A stretch of DNA of 64,000 bases, taken from an uncultured Pseudomonadota bacterium (GTDB lineage: Bacteria; Myxococcota_A; UBA796; SXON01). The translations under genes and the position numbers were made by a program. Positions 62,297-64,000 of this stretch are shown here, piece after piece. The DNA is taken from the NCBI GenBank assembly GCA_903885375.1, contig CAISIK010000046.1, positions 1 to 64,000 on the forward strand, given 5' to 3'. The notes beneath the pieces were generated by a model. That model did not search any database and had not been told where the DNA came from. It saw only the letters and a program-made list of their open reading frames with translations. Position 1 is the stretch's first letter, and each line of letters starts with the position of its first letter.

Positions 62297-63503
62297 CCGC
62301 GCCCGGCCAGAGCCACAGGAGGAGGGCCGCGAGCCCGGCGGTGCCGGCCCCGGCGGCGAAGGCCACGCCCGGCGAGGTGGCATCCCACAGCGCCCCGAAC
62401 CCGGCGGAGGCGGGCAGGGCCATGAGCCCCGTGACCATGTGGTAGGCGCCGAAGGCCGTGCCGCGTTCGTTGTCGGGCGAGGCCGCCGCCACGAGGGACT
62501 TTTCCGCGCCTTCGCTGAGCCCCGCCTGCAACCCCCACGCCGCGAACAGCCCCACCACGGCCACGACCGCCGCCGAAGGCACGCTCCCCGCGCCCTCCAC
62601 GAAGGCCCCGTGCCAACGCACGGCCGCGCCCGCGAAGCCCAGGAACACGACGGAGTGGGCGGCCCACCCGAGGGCCACGAGCGAACGCGCGGAGAGCTGC
62701 GTGCCGAGCGGAACGACCAGGAAGGAGGCCGTGGCCTTCACGAGGTGGAGCAGGCACCAGAGCAGCGGGACCTGCCAGGGCTCCACGAAACGGCCGGCGA
62801 GGAGCAGGAGGAACATCTCGCTCGCGAGGCCCAGCCGCGAGAGGGCGATGATGCCGAGGAGCGGGGAGAAGCCCCGACCAGGGCGCGGGTCCGGCACGAC
62901 GGCGACCGGCGCCGGCGGCGGCGCCACCAGGGCAGGGGACCGCACCGCGAGGATCGCCAGCACCACGACCAGCACGCCGGGAACGGCGCTCCATCCGAAC
63001 ACCTCGGCCGGCGAGAACCCGCCGTACCGGAGCAGGAGCGCCGCGGCGGCCGCGCCGAGGATGGTGCCCGCATGGTCGAGCCCGCGATGCACGCTGAAGG
63101 CAGCGGCCTGGGCCTCGCGCGGCGTGGAGGCCGCGAGAAGGGCATCGCGGGGCGCGGTACGGAGGCCCTTCCCCACCCGGTCGGCCACCCGGAGCACGGC
63201 CACGCCGAGCCCGCCGGTGGCGAGCGCCATGAGCGGGCGCACCAGGTTGCTCACCGCGTAGCCGCCGACCATCAGCGCCCGGTGCTTCCCGGTGCGGTCG
63301 CCCAGCCGGCCGAACGCGAGCTTGAGCCCGCTGGCCACCGCGCTCGCCACCCCCTCGATGGCGCCTAGCGAGGCGGCCGGGAGCCCCAGGGACCCCACCA
63401 TGAGCGCCGGGAGCAGCGGGAGCACCATCTCCGAGGCGGCGTCGTTCACAAAACTCACGGCCCCGAGCCACCAGGCCGCCGCGGGGATGCGGGGACGGCT
63501 CAC
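62286..63503 (-). CDS. Major facilitator superfamily permease
   Basis: A 405-residue transporter with twelve helices. GTG 63503 overlaps the upstream stop as GTGA. 'FGRLGDRTGKHRALMVGGYA' (loop 2-3 motif) and 'RVADRVGKGLRTAPRDALLA' (typical of an uncharacterised MFS group in delta- and cyanobacteria) are clear. Substrate unknown. A Pro/Ala-rich cytosolic loop of about 25 residues joins the two halves. Confidence 0.85.
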   Translation of the reverse strand: MSRPRIPAAAWWLGAVSFVNDAASEMVLPLLPALMVGSLGLPAASLGAIEGVASAVASGLKLAFGRLGDRTGKHRALMVGGYAVSNLVRPLMALATGGLGVAVLRVADRVGKGLRTAPRDALLAASTPREAQAAAFSVHRGLDHAGTILGAAAAALLLRYGGFSPAEVFGWSAVPGVLVVVLAILAVRSPALVAPPPAPVAVVPDPRPGRGFSPLLGIIALSRLGLASEMFLLLLAGRFVEPWQVPLLWCLLHLVKATASFLVVPLGTQLSARSLVALGWAAHSVVFLGFAGAAVRWHGAFVEGAGSVPSAAVVAVVGLFAAWGLQAGLSEGAEKSLVAAASPDNERGTAFGAYHMVTGLMALPASAGFGALWDATSPGVAFAAGAGTAGLAALLLWLWPGAVRR

Positions 63504-64000
63504 CCGCCACCGCCCGCTCGCCGGCGGCTTCCCGGGTCGGGGCGCGGGTGGGGAACGGGGTGCGTGGCGTCGGGCACGCAGCGGTGGGAGAGGGCGTCGT
63601 TCCAAGCCCGGAGCGCGCGCTCGGATCCCTCGGCCACCCAGCCCGGCGGCTCGCGGTCGGCCGCCGCGCAGGGAACCTCGAGGAAGTCGACCGTGGCCTC
63701 GATCTCCTGCTCCGCCGCACGACGGCAGGGCTCCGACGGGCAGGCCTCCACCGGCTCCACCGAGCCGGCTTCAATACGGCTTCGCCACCACGCCCGCCAG
63801 TACGGATGATTGAACCTTGATGAAGTGTGAGACATCAAGGATTCCCACCGCGCCACCGCCTCCGGCATGGTCTCCGCGCGCTTCGCCTCCTGACCCACGA
63901 CATGGGTGGCACAGCCGTTCTCGTAGACGGTGCTCGCGCACAAGTCCAACGCCGCCTCGCCATTCCCCGCCCGCTCGGTGGCCTCCGCCTGCCGAAAGCG
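63500..64000 (-). CDS. Hypothetical protein, 5' end beyond the right edge
   Basis: An open frame that continues to the window end (RFRQAEATERAGNGEAALDL at its visible start), so at least 166 residues are present and the N-terminus is missing. It contains Cys pairs ('CASTVYENGCAT', 'ACPSEPCRRAAEQE') and a basic Gly-rich C-terminus. The opening helix resembles a TPR-type repeat. No family recognised. Its stop overlaps the MFS start. Confidence 0.55.
   Translation of the reverse strand, partial: RFRQAEATERAGNGEAALDLCASTVYENGCATHVVGQEAKRAETMPEAVARWESLMSHTSSRFNHPYWRAWWRSRIEAGSVEPVEACPSEPCRRAAEQEIEATVDFLEVPCAAADREPPGWVAEGSERALRAWNDALSHRCVPDATHPVPHPRPDPGSRRRAGGGG

Noticed and set aside
1-64000. tRNA, rRNA, prophage or defence islands
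   Set aside because: I looked for cloverleaf arms ending in GGTTC, for long non-coding conserved stretches and for phage or restriction genes, and saw none.

Overview
The window is a gene-dense, very GC-rich chromosome segment, most likely from a Myxococcota or related 'deltaproteobacterial' predator/saprophyte lineage. The evidence is the set of surface proteins: MopE-type Cys/Asp repeat lipoproteins, Asp-Thr-Gly linkers after lipoboxes, Stig1-like Cys repeats, CotH-kinase and FG-GAP lipoproteins, and several C-termini of the MYXO-CTERM type (Cys-Gly/Cys, hydrophobic segment, Arg cluster). I saw no rRNA, tRNA, CRISPR array or prophage. The only transposase-like sequence is a fragment at the left edge.

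Layout. 1-570: IS91-like transposase N-terminus and a small RHH-like protein. 755-2917: three overlapping secreted-protein genes. 3257-9386: an isolated small ORF, then a four-gene minus-strand operon (lipoprotein, small protein, alpha/beta hydrolase, 1226-residue MopE/L-domain lipoprotein). 9407-9683: a collapsed gene copy. 9732-20183: S51-like hydrolase, lipoproteins, the methylmalonyl-CoA mutase catalytic subunit, an HNH-like protein, a second collapsed chimeric copy and a ten-repeat MopE protein. 20208-24640: ADP-ribosylglycohydrolase/phosphatase fusion, POT-type transporter, Rieske oxygenase. 24727-28767: MBOAT/SGNH/glycosyltransferase-like module for cell-surface polymer or glycan modification. 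28820-32799: DUF885 peptidase, then a FIST sensor coupled to a PAS-GGDEF cyclase. 33045-46031: surface proteins, SulP and TerC-like transporters. 46112-47738: crotonase and 3-hydroxyacyl-CoA dehydrogenase. 47861-51545: P-loop ATPase, polytopic protein and pseudouridine synthase in overlapping frames. 51556-59396: secreted proteins, GT9 with a cluster-less radical-SAM-like partner, FG-GAP protein, sulfatase-like lipoprotein. 59441-61665: acyl-CoA dehydrogenase, mutase B12-binding subunit and a small ATPase. 61775-64000: hypothetical protein, MFS permease and an edge-truncated gene.

How the genes work together. Central metabolism is represented by beta-oxidation/propionate steps: acyl-CoA dehydrogenase, enoyl-CoA hydratase, 3-hydroxyacyl-CoA dehydrogenase and both halves of a split methylmalonyl-CoA mutase, 45 kb apart. 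Most of the rest is envelope: about fifteen predicted lipoproteins, many with strikingly short signal peptides. Genes are packed with NTGA or TGATG stop/start overlaps, and the start codon in these overlaps may be ATG, GTG, TTG or apparently CTG.

The most unusual features are (i) collapsed, order-preserving mini-copies of gene 3' ends in intergenic space, (ii) ultra-short lipoprotein signals, (iii) a hairpin element shared by two convergent gene pairs whose stem covaries while its core is conserved, and (iv) several enzymes that keep a fold but lack the canonical catalytic residue (radical SAM, sulfatase, HNH).
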